Shown: positions 36,757 through 45,813, counted from the stretch's first letter. The stretch: DNA of 64,000 nucleotides from Acinetobacter lwoffii (GCA_013530545.1 SPVA01000103.1:1-64000); one strand, 5' to 3'. Program-made: numbers and translations. The notes: a model not told the origin generated them from the sequence alone.

Positions 36757-37659
36757 TTAGAGGATGGTGTCTTGTTCGAGCGTTAATTTCTTAAATGATT
36801 TGATAAGACTATGGGGTGAAAGATTATAAACAGACACTTTTTGACTTTCAAAGAAATAGGCTGCTGTTTCAAATGCCGCTATGATTGATTGGGTGTGCTG
36901 GTTTAATAAGGTAGGTTGTTTTGCATCTAAAGTTTCATAAAATCGTGGTAGGTCGAAGTTATTCATATCCACACCTGCAATATAGATATGTTGGTAATTT
37001 AATCCTGACATAATCTGTAATGCGGTATAAGCCACGGTATAGTAGTCAAATACTGTGTCATACATGTGTGTAGAAAAGCCAAAACCATTGTAGAAGTAAT
37101 TACTCTTAACTTTTTCATCAACATGAATAGTGTTTCCCATAAAAAGTTCATTTTTACAGTTACTCGTGATTTCAATAATTTTAAATTGGCAACGAATCTG
37201 TTCGATTTTTACTTTTCTTAGAATATAGTCTAAGCAACGTGCGGTGGTGAAAAAATTGCATGCTATGTCTAAAACCCGCTCAACGAGATCAAAACGATTT
37301 TGTACAAAATCATGATCAATAATGACATAGTGTTGAAAAGTGACCTCATTCAAAGCGATTGCTCCATTGACGCCAATATAGTCCAGTTTCTCATATTTAA
37401 AAAATTTATCAGGAATCTTTTTAATCGATGGTCCTGTTGCGATCAGCATACATTTTGAATGTTTATTCTTTAAGTTAAGCGTATGGTCTGCAATTAAGGT
37501 ATTCCTAAAAAAAACTTGATCAATTTGACCCGATGCATTACGAACCACACGGTAAAAAGGCCAATAGCGTCTGTTGTGTTTGTAAGTACTCGGTTTTAAA
37601 AGTTTATAGGTATATTTTGTCAAATTTCGAACGAAATGATTGAAAATTAAACCACACAT
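36757..37659 (-). CDS. DUF115/sialyltransferase-like protein of the outer-core locus
   Basis: I do not recognise an exact family for this 300-residue protein. It has a Rossmann-like start CMLIATGPSIKKIP (about residues 70-83), YIGVNGAIAL, HYVIIDHDFV, and IYIAGVDMNN, the pattern seen in DUF115/MptE-like and GT42-type proteins that bind nucleotide sugars. It lies between glycosyltransferase genes, so a role in outer-core synthesis is likely. There is no signal peptide. The function remains open. Confidence 0.6.
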   Translation of the reverse strand: MCGLIFNHFVRNLTKYTYKLLKPSTYKHNRRYWPFYRVVRNASGQIDQVFFRNTLIADHTLNLKNKHSKCMLIATGPSIKKIPDKFFKYEKLDYIGVNGAIALNEVTFQHYVIIDHDFVQNRFDLVERVLDIACNFFTTARCLDYILRKVKIEQIRCQFKIIEITSNCKNELFMGNTIHVDEKVKSNYFYNGFGFSTHMYDTVFDYYTVAYTALQIMSGLNYQHIYIAGVDMNNFDLPRFYETLDAKQPTLLNQHTQSIIAAFETAAYFFESQKVSVYNLSPHSLIKSFKKLTLEQDTIL

Positions 37660-37751
37660 ATTCTTGTCTCTTTCATAGCTTATTTCTATGAGTTATATCA
37701 AGTTTATTTGAGAATAATCTAATTGATAAGATAATTCAGTTGCTTAGAGGA

Positions 37752-38651
37752 TTAATGATCTAAATTAAATGAATCACGCTTGGTTTTAAACTTGCTCAGG
37801 AGCCTCTTAAACCAAGGCTGGGATGTTTCTGACCGAGTAATGTTATTGCCCGAGTATTTCTTTTGAGATGCTTTGTGAAATTTTCCGTAGGGTGTAATTG
37901 TATAGTCCTCAAGTTGGTATCCGGCAGAAAGGGCTTCGTGATAGTATTGGTCAAAAAGTGTTGTCAGGTCCGCTCGGGGGTGAGGAATAATTTCGCCATC
38001 AAACCAATGTGTTGAATTATTGTGTTGAAGACGAGGAATTGAATATTTGTGACTAAACTGGGTGCCCATATCGGAATAATGCAAAATTTTAATCTCGTTG
38101 ATACTTAGATTTTCACCATCGATGCAATTAAAATGATCATTATAAGCTTGAACCAATGACGGTTCTTTTTGAATTTGTCTCATCAGACTTTGATGACTGG
38201 CAGGGTTACTTTTTAATTCCTCAATTCTAGGAAGAAAATGTTTGGCCTTTTCACAATCCCAGACACAAGTGCATAAACGGGCTGAGCTTCCCCCCCCCTT
38301 GGCTGCCACAATAGCATTGGCTTCAATAGGATGTTCCCAGAGTAGTGCAAGATCATCGAGTACAATGACATCTGTATCCATGTAAATGGCTTTACCTTGA
38401 AATTGACAATACTCTGGAATAGCCCACCGAAATCCGGAAAAAGGTGTCGCCCAGTTTTCTGTTCTCCATCCTTGATTCGATTTCGGATCAGAATACCAAT
38501 AGCTAGAAGGATCACGCGAAAGTTGCATCCAAATAATTTCTACAGGCTGCTGGGTATGTTTTTTAATGCTGTAGTCTAAAACCATCATTTGTTCTAAATC
38601 ACAGTTGTTTGGGTCACAGCCTATAAAAATTTTGATTGTTTTGAGACTCAT
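37752..38651 (-). CDS. GT8-like glycosyltransferase
   Basis: The frame starts best at ATG 38651 (MSLKTIKIFIGCDPNN); the longer version uses a TTG. Features are FIGCDPNNCDLEQMMVLDYSI, FSGFRWAIPEYCQFQGKAIY and the metal-binding YMDTDVIVLDDLALLWE, then KILHYSDM with a GT8-like His. GT8 enzymes retain the sugar's anomeric form and often act on LPS cores. The C-terminal 60 residues are Lys/Ser-rich. An IS982 element is inserted 70 bases upstream of its start and may affect expression. Confidence 0.78.
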   Translation of the reverse strand: MSLKTIKIFIGCDPNNCDLEQMMVLDYSIKKHTQQPVEIIWMQLSRDPSSYWYSDPKSNQGWRTENWATPFSGFRWAIPEYCQFQGKAIYMDTDVIVLDDLALLWEHPIEANAIVAAKGGGSSARLCTCVWDCEKAKHFLPRIEELKSNPASHQSLMRQIQKEPSLVQAYNDHFNCIDGENLSINEIKILHYSDMGTQFSHKYSIPRLQHNNSTHWFDGEIIPHPRADLTTLFDQYYHEALSAGYQLEDYTITPYGKFHKASQKKYSGNNITRSETSQPWFKRLLSKFKTKRDSFNLDH

Positions 38652-38686
38652 TTTTATCAATTATTTTGTGATATGATAATGTATAT

Positions 38687-38719
38687 TAAAACAAAGACTA
38701 TATAAAAACAAAGACTACA
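38687..38719. repeat. Imperfect 16/17-base tandem repeat beside IS982
   Basis: TAAAACAAAGACTATA at 38687-38702 is repeated with an extra A and one change at 38703-38719. The second copy runs into the IS982 target site (TACATA, 38716-38721). Confidence 0.6.
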
Positions 38720-38721
38720 TA

Positions 38722-39695
38722 ACCCGAATCCTGTTTAAGCCAATGATTTCATAATTTGAATTTTTGGCTTATTTTGATGAGTGAGTTGATATGCACATAG
38801 CGAAGCATAAATTCCACTCAGAAATCCATGAAGACTACGTGCTTTACTCGTTACTAAATTGTATTGCCCCTTCAATAAACTGAATAATGTTTCTATCTTA
38901 TTGCGTTGTCTTAGGTGATATTCATCTGATGTACAGAGTTGAATAGCCTGCATATTCTTCCTATGATAAGTAATTAAATCAATACCTTGATCTTTTAATC
39001 TAATTTTTAATTCTTGGCTGATGTAACCTCGATCTGCATAGAGCTTTGCTTTTAAGCCTTCAACCAAATGCTCAACCATTTTTATGTCAGCAACATGTCC
39101 ATTCGATAAAGCAGAACAGGCAATTTCACCAAATTGATTCATCGCAATATGTAATTTACAGCCATAAAACCAGCCCATTGAGCTTCTACCACGTGATGCA
39201 ATTTGGACTAATGATTTATGACGCTGAATACGTTGATTTTTACAAACTGGCAGAGTTGTTGAATCAATCCATAAATATTGTGTATCTTGACCTTTCATCA
39301 GTGCCACATGTAAAGCGTGTAGAGCTAATTCATGCATATTGATCAGATGAATCATCCTTTGATAGCAAGGCAAGTACTTAAATAAATGGCTTTTATCTTC
39401 TTTTAACCAGGTGAAAAAGGCTTTGAAATTATTGAAATGAGAGCATTTGTACCAAATGGCAATAAAGCAGATTTCTGAAATTGTAAGTTGAGCAGTTCTG
39501 ATTCTTAAGGAACCACGGTTTTGTTTGAGAAACTCCCAATAAGTTGATTCAAATTTAAGAAAAAAATCATCAATTACGCAGAATAATTCGGTACTATTGA
39601 ACATCAGGACTAGAGTTGTGAGTTTGGTGTGGTAACTCAACTGATGGCTCTAGTCCTCTTATTTTTCAAGTCAATTTCTTATCCACGATTCGGGT
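38722..39695 (-). mobile_element. Complete IS982-family insertion sequence
   Basis: The 974-bp element begins ACCCGAATC and ends GATTCGGGT; the inner bases also match imperfectly (terminal repeats of about 15-18 bp). It is flanked by a 6-bp direct repeat TACATA (38716-38721 and 39696-39701), the target duplication. With one full-length transposase gene it looks recently inserted and possibly active. Confidence 0.93.
38735..39604 (-). CDS. IS982-family transposase
   Basis: The 289-residue product starts best at MFNSTELFCVIDDFFLKFES (ATG at 39604); an upstream in-frame start at 39640 lies against the terminal repeat. It has the DDE pattern: YLWIDSTTLPVC (first Asp), KLYADRGYIS (second Asp) and RNKIETLFSLLKGQYNL (Glu), fitting IS982 transposases. 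It is intact, so the element can probably still move. Confidence 0.92.
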   Translation of the reverse strand: MFNSTELFCVIDDFFLKFESTYWEFLKQNRGSLRIRTAQLTISEICFIAIWYKCSHFNNFKAFFTWLKEDKSHLFKYLPCYQRMIHLINMHELALHALHVALMKGQDTQYLWIDSTTLPVCKNQRIQRHKSLVQIASRGRSSMGWFYGCKLHIAMNQFGEIACSALSNGHVADIKMVEHLVEGLKAKLYADRGYISQELKIRLKDQGIDLITYHRKNMQAIQLCTSDEYHLRQRNKIETLFSLLKGQYNLVTSKARSLHGFLSGIYASLCAYQLTHQNKPKIQIMKSLA

Positions 39696-39918
39696 TACAT
39701 AAGATTTACTATGTTTTTTATTTATTCTATTATAATTAAAACTTAAATAAAATAATCGAATTTATTTCAATGACTTCTTTGGTTTTTAAATAAATTACAA
39801 TAACTTATGTGTATTATATTGTTATATAATTACGAAAAAAATTTAAAATTATAGTTTTTTATCACACTTTTATCTATGATTTTAAACTTAAATTGGTAGA
39901 AAATTAAAAGGATTCTTA

Positions 39919-40641
39919 ATGTTGACAGTTTTTGGTTTTCATACAGATGATAAACTATATACGAAGCATGCTCAAATTTTAGCTGAATCAGCAAAAAAAT
40001 TTAATATTCATATTCTATTAAAGCAATTTTCAAAAGATGACTGGCAAACCATTATTGCATTTAAGCCTGTGTTTATTTCGCAAATGCGTCGTGAAACTCA
40101 TGGCCCACTTTTATTTGTTGATGCTGATGCTATAATTCTTGAGGATATCCGGCCATACTTCAATGCAATTGAAGAAGATATTGCAGTACATTACATAGAT
40201 AATAAGCGTTTAATTAGTAGTACTATTTTTATAAATGACACTAAAAATGCACATTCTCTGATGGATGAATGGGAGAAGCGTATGTTGCAAAATCCAACTA
40301 TTTGGGATCAGATTATTTTACAAAACTTGGTTGATGAGTGGCATGATGCAGGCCTTATTACATTAAAAAAGCTACCACCAAACTATACATTTATTTTTGA
40401 TACATCTCGTAATTTATATGGGGATAAGATTCAACCTAGTATTGAACAATTACAAGCAAGTAGAGATAAGCGTTGGATACAGAAATATGAGCAAAGAAAT
40501 TCAATTTATCAATGGATAATGCGTTCTTCTCTACTGTCAAAAAGTACTAAAAAGATTGTTAAACGACATAATGAAGTTAATGCACGAACAACAAAGCTAG
40601 GAATCGATATTAAGTTAACTTTAAGTGATTTAATTGAATAA
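39919..40641 (+). CDS. Putative GT-A glycosyltransferase in the outer-core locus
   Basis: This 240-residue protein has no exact family I can name but shows a nucleotide-sugar transferase pattern: MLTVFGFHTDDKLYTKHAQI at the start, PLLFVDADAIILEDIRPYF with an Asp-Ala-Asp metal motif (about residues 68-86), LISSTIFINDTKNA and IWDQIILQNL. It resembles DUF/PF03407-like transferases. It is AT-rich, lies after the IS982 element, and converges tail to tail (7 bases) with the acyltransferase gene. Confidence 0.62.
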   Translation: MLTVFGFHTDDKLYTKHAQILAESAKKFNIHILLKQFSKDDWQTIIAFKPVFISQMRRETHGPLLFVDADAIILEDIRPYFNAIEEDIAVHYIDNKRLISSTIFINDTKNAHSLMDEWEKRMLQNPTIWDQIILQNLVDEWHDAGLITLKKLPPNYTFIFDTSRNLYGDKIQPSIEQLQASRDKRWIQKYEQRNSIYQWIMRSSLLSKSTKKIVKRHNEVNARTTKLGIDIKLTLSDLIE

Positions 40642-40648
40642 TTAAAAT

Positions 40649-41512
40649 TTATTGATAAATATTACTTTCATCAATTATTTTCCTAAACCTTTTATACCCC
40701 CACAAATACTGTTCCGGAGCGACATTAATCATGCGCTCCATTTCTTTATTTAAAGTATCAACAGAAAGCTGCAAATCTCTCGATAAAATATCGGAGGATA
40801 ATTCGGTGACATGAATATCATAACCGGACAAATCTTCACGTCTTAAACAACTAAGCCCAACTACAGAGCATTGCGTTTTAGCTGCCAGTTTGGAAAGAAG
40901 CGTAGAGGACAGCGCATTTTGACCATAAAAATAAGAATAGATTCCACCAGATTCTTTAGGAACATGATCCGGCAAAATTGCAGAAAAACCACCCTGTTTT
41001 AAATGCTTAAATACAGCACGCACACCAGAATCATCGGTTGGAACAAGGGTCGCATTCAGACGTTGTCTGGCTTCCAGCATAAAACGATCGATCTCTTCAT
41101 TTTTGCTAGGTTTGTACATAATCACAGGAGAGGTGTGTTGATTCACCCAGACATTTAAAAGTTCCCACGTACCAAAATGAGGCACTACAGCCAAGCAGCC
41201 ATGAGGATTTTGCAAAGCTTTCAGGAAAATATCTTCGCCCTGCACATCTTGAATCAAAGACAGCGCATAGTCTGGTGATGATCCCCAAATCTTGACTGAT
41301 TCTGCATACGTCATGCACTGACTTTTCAGGCTGCTTTTGGTCAAATCAGCCCGTTCAGCTTCCGAAAGTTCAGGATAGGCAGAGGCCAGGTTAATCTCGG
41401 TCACTCGGCGTGCAGAAGAATGGCTGAGATACAAAAGAGATCCAGCCAGTTGCGCAAGATTTTGAATGAATCTTAGTGGAAGCTTAGAGAAATTTTTGAG
41501 TAGGGTGTACAT
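40649..41512 (-). CDS. LpxL/LpxM-type lipid A acyltransferase
   Basis: The product has the acyltransferase catalytic HFGTWE (H-x4-E, about residues 123-128), ILPDHVPKESGGIYSYFYGQ with the glycine-rich core, and an N-terminal hydrophobic segment. It adds a secondary acyl chain (lauroyl or myristoyl) to the Kdo2-lipid A precursor at the inner membrane. It lies beside the outer-core locus, next to aspS, as in Acinetobacter. LpxL and LpxM cannot be separated from sequence alone here. Confidence 0.85.
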   Translation of the reverse strand: MYTLLKNFSKLPLRFIQNLAQLAGSLLYLSHSSARRVTEINLASAYPELSEAERADLTKSSLKSQCMTYAESVKIWGSSPDYALSLIQDVQGEDIFLKALQNPHGCLAVVPHFGTWELLNVWVNQHTSPVIMYKPSKNEEIDRFMLEARQRLNATLVPTDDSGVRAVFKHLKQGGFSAILPDHVPKESGGIYSYFYGQNALSSTLLSKLAAKTQCSVVGLSCLRREDLSGYDIHVTELSSDILSRDLQLSVDTLNKEMERMINVAPEQYLWGYKRFRKIIDESNIYQ

Positions 41513-41530
41513 GGTATCCAGATGGTCAGA

Positions 41531-41752
41531 TTATAGGTCTTTGTCCGGATTGCCCTTCAGCACCATATAAATCAAACCTACAAAAATCAGCAGGGCACCT
41601 AAAATACTGCTCAGGCAAAAATACACAATACGATCATTGGTATCGAGGTTGAACAGATTGTTGGCAAGGATATAGCGCATGAACAGCCATTGAACCACTG
41701 AAAATACAATAAGCATAATGCTGCGATTACGAACTGCAGGACGCATAGCCAT
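41531..41752 (-). CDS. Small membrane protein of unknown function
   Basis: This 73-residue product has two hydrophobic helices (about residues 11-29, SIMLIVFSVVQWLFMRYIL, and 42-65, VYFCLSSILGALLIFVGLIY) and a short charged C-terminus. It lies 18 bases upstream of the acyltransferase gene on the same strand, so the two may be co-transcribed. I recognise no family. Confidence 0.65.
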   Translation of the reverse strand: MAMRPAVRNRSIMLIVFSVVQWLFMRYILANNLFNLDTNDRIVYFCLSSILGALLIFVGLIYMVLKGNPDKDL

Positions 41753-41817
41753 TGCTAATTACCTTAGATTAAAAACTGTGGCTATTATGCCACTGTTCCA
41801 GATACGACTCAATCTTA

Positions 41818-41848
41818 CAAAAAAAGCCCCGCACGAGGCAGAGCTTTT
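41818..41848 (-). terminator. Terminator after aspS
   Basis: On the minus strand AGCTCTGC pairs with GCGGGGCT (two G-T pairs) across a CTCGT loop and is followed by seven T. It lies about 20 bases after the aspS stop. Confidence 0.82.
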
Positions 41849-41867
41849 TCACTTAATACTTCAAGAA

Positions 41868-43652
41868 TTATTCTTGAGATTCAGCTTTTGGTTTTTCACG
41901 TAAGCGAATACCAAGGTCACGCAGTTGATTTGATTCAACTGGAGCAGGTGCTTGCGTTAATGGACATTCAGCAGTCTTGGTTTTCGGGAATGCAATGACG
42001 TCACGAATAGAAGCACCACCAGTCATGAGCATCACCAGACGGTCAAGACCAAATGCCAAACCACCATGCGGAGGAGCACCGTAACGTAATGCATTTAATA
42101 AGAAGCTGAATTTCTCTTCTGCTTCTTCTTCGCCAATACCTAATGCTTCAAAGATCGCTTTTTGCATTTCAAGGTTATGAATACGCAGTGAACCACCACC
42201 GATTTCAGTACCGTTCAATACCATATCGTAAGCAACAGATAATGCTGCACCTGGGTTGTTCTTCACTTCTTCAACGCTTGATTTTGGTAGCGTGAATGGG
42301 TGGTGAACAGAGGTCCATTTGCCATCATCAGTTTCTTCGAACATTGGGAAATCAACAACCCAAAGTGGCGCCCACTCACAAGTTGATAATTTAAGGTCAT
42401 GACCGATCTTCACACGAAGCGTGCCCATGGCATCGTTAACAACTTTCGCTTTGTCTGCACCGAAGAATACGATGTCGCCATTTTCAGCGCCAACACGTTT
42501 CAATAGATCAAGCACGATTGGCTCGATGAATTTCACGATTGGAGATTGAAGACCTTCGATACCTTTTTCAAGTTCGTTGACTTTGATGTAAGCCAAACCG
42601 CGTGCACCGTAGATGCCTACAAATTTGGTGTATTCATCAATCGCGCTACGTGGAAGTGAACCCGCACCCGGTACGCGAAGCGCAACGATACGGCCTTTAG
42701 GATCTTTTGCAGGACCTGCGAATACTTTGAACTCAACGTCTTGCATCAAGTCTGCAACGTCAACCAGTTTCAACGGAATACGCATATCTGGTTTGTCAGA
42801 TGCATAGTCACGCATTGCATCGTTGTAGGTCATGCGTGGGAATTTATCAAACTCTACGTCTAGAAGTTCTTTGAACATCTTCACGGTTAAAGTTTCCATT
42901 AAATCCATGATGTCATCGTCACTCATGAACGATGTTTCAACGTCGATTTGGGTGAATTCTGGCTGACGATCCGCACGTAAGTCTTCGTCACGGAAACATT
43001 TAGCAATTTGGTAGTAACGATCAATACCGCCCACCATCAACAACTGTTTGAATAGCTGTGGAGATTGTGGCAGTGCGTAGAAACTACCGTTAGATACACG
43101 GCTTGGCACTAAATAGTCACGCGCACCTTCAGGAGTCGCACGTGTCAAAATTGGTGTTTCAACGTCTAAGAAACCATTGTCTTCGAAGTAGTTACGAATC
43201 AGGTTGGTTAACTTAGAACGGAAGCGTAAACGATCTAGCATTTCTGGACGACGGATATCCAGGAAACGGTATTTCAAACGGATTTCTTCAGAAATATTGG
43301 TGTTTTCGTCATTCAAAGGGAATGGCGGAGTTTCAGACTGAGCAAGAACTTCAATTTCTTTACCCAAGACTTCGATTTGACCGCTCACCATATTGGCATT
43401 TTCTGTGCCTTCATAACGGCGACGTACACGGCCTGTAATTTTTAATACAAATTCTGAACGTACTTTATCAGCAGTTGCGAATGCTTCAGGAGTATCTGGG
43501 TCAATAACCACTTGAACAAGACCATCACGGTCACGCATGTCAAGGAAGATTACACCACCGTGGTCACGGCGACGGTGTACCCAACCGCATAATGTTACGG
43601 TTTGGTCAATTTGAGCTTCGGTTAAAGAACCGCAGTAATGAGTTCGCATCAT
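41868..43652 (-). CDS. aspS: Aspartyl-tRNA synthetase
   Basis: A bacterial-type class II synthetase of 594 residues: N-terminal OB-fold anticodon domain ([20 protein letters not shown]), motif 2 region [20 protein letters not shown], the GAD insertion domain, and motif 3 [16 protein letters not shown]. It charges tRNA-Asp, and possibly tRNA-Asn where GatCAB is used. Two ATGs are adjacent at 43652 and 43649. It marks the right border of the Acinetobacter outer-core locus. A promoter candidate lies at 43727-43755. Confidence 0.97.
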   Translation of the reverse strand: MMRTHYCGSLTEAQIDQTVTLCGWVHRRRDHGGVIFLDMRDRDGLVQVVIDPDTPEAFATADKVRSEFVLKITGRVRRRYEGTENANMVSGQIEVLGKEIEVLAQSETPPFPLNDENTNISEEIRLKYRFLDIRRPEMLDRLRFRSKLTNLIRNYFEDNGFLDVETPILTRATPEGARDYLVPSRVSNGSFYALPQSPQLFKQLLMVGGIDRYYQIAKCFRDEDLRADRQPEFTQIDVETSFMSDDDIMDLMETLTVKMFKELLDVEFDKFPRMTYNDAMRDYASDKPDMRIPLKLVDVADLMQDVEFKVFAGPAKDPKGRIVALRVPGAGSLPRSAIDEYTKFVGIYGARGLAYIKVNELEKGIEGLQSPIVKFIEPIVLDLLKRVGAENGDIVFFGADKAKVVNDAMGTLRVKIGHDLKLSTCEWAPLWVVDFPMFEETDDGKWTSVHHPFTLPKSSVEEVKNNPGAALSVAYDMVLNGTEIGGGSLRIHNLEMQKAIFEALGIGEEEAEEKFSFLLNALRYGAPPHGGLAFGLDRLVMLMTGGASIRDVIAFPKTKTAECPLTQAPAPVESNQLRDLGIRLREKPKAESQE

Positions 43653-43726
43653 AGCGTTAGAAATCCAACTATATGGGTTAAGGTCAGCGAATACGTAAAC
43701 AGCGTACCGCTTTGAGTAAAGGTAGG

Positions 43727-43755
43727 ATTATGCCTCTTTGGGCATGTTGTCACAA
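43727..43755 (-). promoter_or_regulatory. Candidate sigma-70 promoter of aspS
   Basis: On the minus strand TTGTGA (43755-43750) and CATAAT (43732-43727) stand 17 bases apart, about 75 bases upstream of the aspS ATG. Spacing is ideal; the -35 is moderate. Confidence 0.5.
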
Positions 43756-43814
43756 GAACTTGGGTCAAAAACAATATCATTTTAAAGTGAATAGGCGCAA
43801 AGCCAGTGCTTTGT

Positions 43815-44579
43815 TTAACCCATCCTGCGATCTCTGTCTAAAAATAAAAACAATAAACAGCCCAGACTGAAGGTGATCAAAAAGCCTTGACTAAATTCAT
43901 TGATAGAGCGACCAGTAAAATAATAGAGGTCCGATTGCCAGACTTCCGTAGAAATATAGCGCGCATAATCCCAGACCGAAAATAGGCCGGTAAATATAGA
44001 AAAGAGCAATAAGCCCCAGGCGAAAGACTTGATTCTTAGGCTGACTGCAAGATATTGCTGATGAGTTTTATAGTAATGCAGGCTCATCCACAAGATAAGA
44101 GGCAAGACAATCACTGAGGTACCAATCTGTAAAATCCGGTGCAGCGGATAACTTTGTCCAAACAACTGAAAATGTTGGGCTAAGACGTCATGGAAGGCAA
44201 AAGTTCGAAAATCGACGTGAGTCAGTCCATCCCAGATTAAATGGGTGGCTGTACCAATGATGAGTGCAAGACACATCACCAGGATGAATTTTAGTGCTGA
44301 AAGGATATTGTGAATCTTTAAATCATGCTGAATACCGATGAAACGGTAAATCACGGGCCGGTAAATTAGGTACCAGACTGCGCAAAAAGCCAGACCAATC
44401 CAGAGATCCGGATGAATCAACGAAGACCATAAATGGGTAATATTAGAATTAGTATGAGTAAACAGACGATGTAGATCGGGAACCATGCTCCCAATGGCCA
44501 GCGCAGCAACAGGGAGTCTATTCCCAGTCAAATATGAAATAGGGGGAGCAAGCACAGCATGCGACAAGGTAAAAGGCAT
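43815..44579 (-). CDS. DUF4184-family membrane protein
   Basis: The N-terminus MPFTLSHAVLAPPISYLTG, then GSMVPDLHRLF and HLIWDGLTHVDF, follow the DUF4184 pattern with conserved His and Asp residues that resemble those of YdjM-like metal-dependent hydrolases. Six or so hydrophobic helices are visible. Cellular role is unknown. It lies between aspS and a solo TnpB element and probably forms a single-gene unit. Confidence 0.8.
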   Translation of the reverse strand: MPFTLSHAVLAPPISYLTGNRLPVAALAIGSMVPDLHRLFTHTNSNITHLWSSLIHPDLWIGLAFCAVWYLIYRPVIYRFIGIQHDLKIHNILSALKFILVMCLALIIGTATHLIWDGLTHVDFRTFAFHDVLAQHFQLFGQSYPLHRILQIGTSVIVLPLILWMSLHYYKTHQQYLAVSLRIKSFAWGLLLFSIFTGLFSVWDYARYISTEVWQSDLYYFTGRSINEFSQGFLITFSLGCLLFLFLDRDRRMG

Positions 44580-44625
44580 AAAAATGATGTTTTAATGTAA
44601 TCAAAAATATTCAAAGGACATTCTA

Positions 44626-44660
44626 TTGACATCCTCTCCTTCTTAAAAGAGGGAGATTCC
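44626..44660 (-). repeat. Right end / probable omega-RNA scaffold of the second TnpB element
   Basis: On the minus strand GGAATC leads into a hairpin (TCTCC ... GGAGA) and ends GGATGTCAA, the same layout as the first element's right end. The last five codons and stop of tnpB (44643) lie inside this hairpin, so guide RNA and mRNA overlap. Confidence 0.6.
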
Positions 44661-45704
44661 TACTTCTAGACGCTTATGCCCAAGCGCAAGAATGTTCAGG
44701 GCAGAATTTAAATCCCGCTGCCAGGCTGTACCGCAGTTCTGGCATGTCCATTCTCTCATTCCAAGATCAACCCTACCTTTCGGACTACTGCTTGATATTT
44801 GCTTACAGCACGAGCAGATCTGGGTGGTATAGGACTCATTGACTTCTTCAAACAATACGCTTGCGTTCTCGCATTTATACTTGAGCATTGTTTTGAGTGC
44901 TGAAAATCCTGTATCCAGGACCGACTTCGCCATCCTGGTTTTGAGCAGTTTCTTCGCACTCAAGTCACCTACAACAATCAGTGCATTCTCCCTCACCAGT
45001 TGGGTGCTGGCCTTGTGCAAATGGTCTTTACGACAGTTTGCAATTTTGGCGTGTAATGCACGGACACGCTTTTTATTTCTCGCTCGTTGAGCAATTCCTA
45101 GTTTCTGTTCATATTTTCGATAGAACTTGGGATTGGAAATGATAGTTCCATCCGAACAGGTCGCAATATCTTTTAAGCCAAGATCAATACCAATCGCTTT
45201 GGTAGTGGTGGGTTTCTCAGCTTTAGGGCTATCCACCACCAGGCAGACATACCAGCGCCCGCGAGCATCCTCAACGAATGCGCCTGTTTTAATGCTGTAT
45301 TGGCTTAATCCGTAGCTGTCCCATAGCTTGAATTGGTGCTTACCGTATTGAACAGATCCATCAGCAGATTTGATGGCTACTTTTTTAAAGGGTATCCAAC
45401 CAAGAGAGCGCCTTGCTGATTTCTTGTTACTTACACGCCATTTTAGCTTTGCTTTTTTGAATTGCTTGCGTCTTGTTACTAATTCTTCTGTCACAGCCTG
45501 AATGGTTTGACTATGTAGGCTGCATTCTTTAGATGCGCCTTTTGTGTATTTCGATACATCGTAAGCTGATAGAAATTCACCTTTTCTTTTTAAATGTTTG
45601 AACCCTAAATCATTGACATAATTCCAGACAAAGTTCACCTCAGATGCTAATTGGTCTAGCACCTTGCAATGTTTGTCTTTTATTCGTAATTTAAGTGTTT
45701 TCAT
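44643..45704 (-). CDS. tnpB: IS605-type RNA-guided endonuclease TnpB (solo, variant RuvC site)
   Basis: A 353-residue TnpB with GIDLGLKDI (Asp near 174), a zinc ribbon of normal spacing (CSCC ... CQNC) and RDLNSALNIL with the third Asp. The second RuvC residue is unusual: VVGDLSAKK has Gly where the other TnpB has Glu (VVEDLK), while VNESYTTQ (Glu near 290) carries Glu where the other has VDPKYTSQ. This looks like a relocated catalytic Glu. No TnpA is present. It is on the minus strand between DUF4184 and the zinc receptor. Confidence 0.9.
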   Translation of the reverse strand: MKTLKLRIKDKHCKVLDQLASEVNFVWNYVNDLGFKHLKRKGEFLSAYDVSKYTKGASKECSLHSQTIQAVTEELVTRRKQFKKAKLKWRVSNKKSARRSLGWIPFKKVAIKSADGSVQYGKHQFKLWDSYGLSQYSIKTGAFVEDARGRWYVCLVVDSPKAEKPTTTKAIGIDLGLKDIATCSDGTIISNPKFYRKYEQKLGIAQRARNKKRVRALHAKIANCRKDHLHKASTQLVRENALIVVGDLSAKKLLKTRMAKSVLDTGFSALKTMLKYKCENASVLFEEVNESYTTQICSCCKQISSSSPKGRVDLGMREWTCQNCGTAWQRDLNSALNILALGHKRLEVGISLF

Positions 45705-45756
45705 GGGCTTATATTAGCTCATGTTAAATTAAAAGTGTGAATTTAAAAAAAATCCA

Positions 45757-45813
45757 ACGACATTTTATGTCGTGTCACTTATATCTCTGTCATGAAGGAC
45801 GGAGTTTTACGCT
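45757..45813 (-). repeat. Left-end hairpins of the second TnpB element
   Basis: Two inverted repeats lie upstream of the tnpB start: ACGACAT / ATGTCGT with a TTT loop (45757-45773), and GGAG / CTCC around TTTTACG (about 45795-45813). They probably form the left end of the element. The exact boundary is unclear. Confidence 0.5.
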
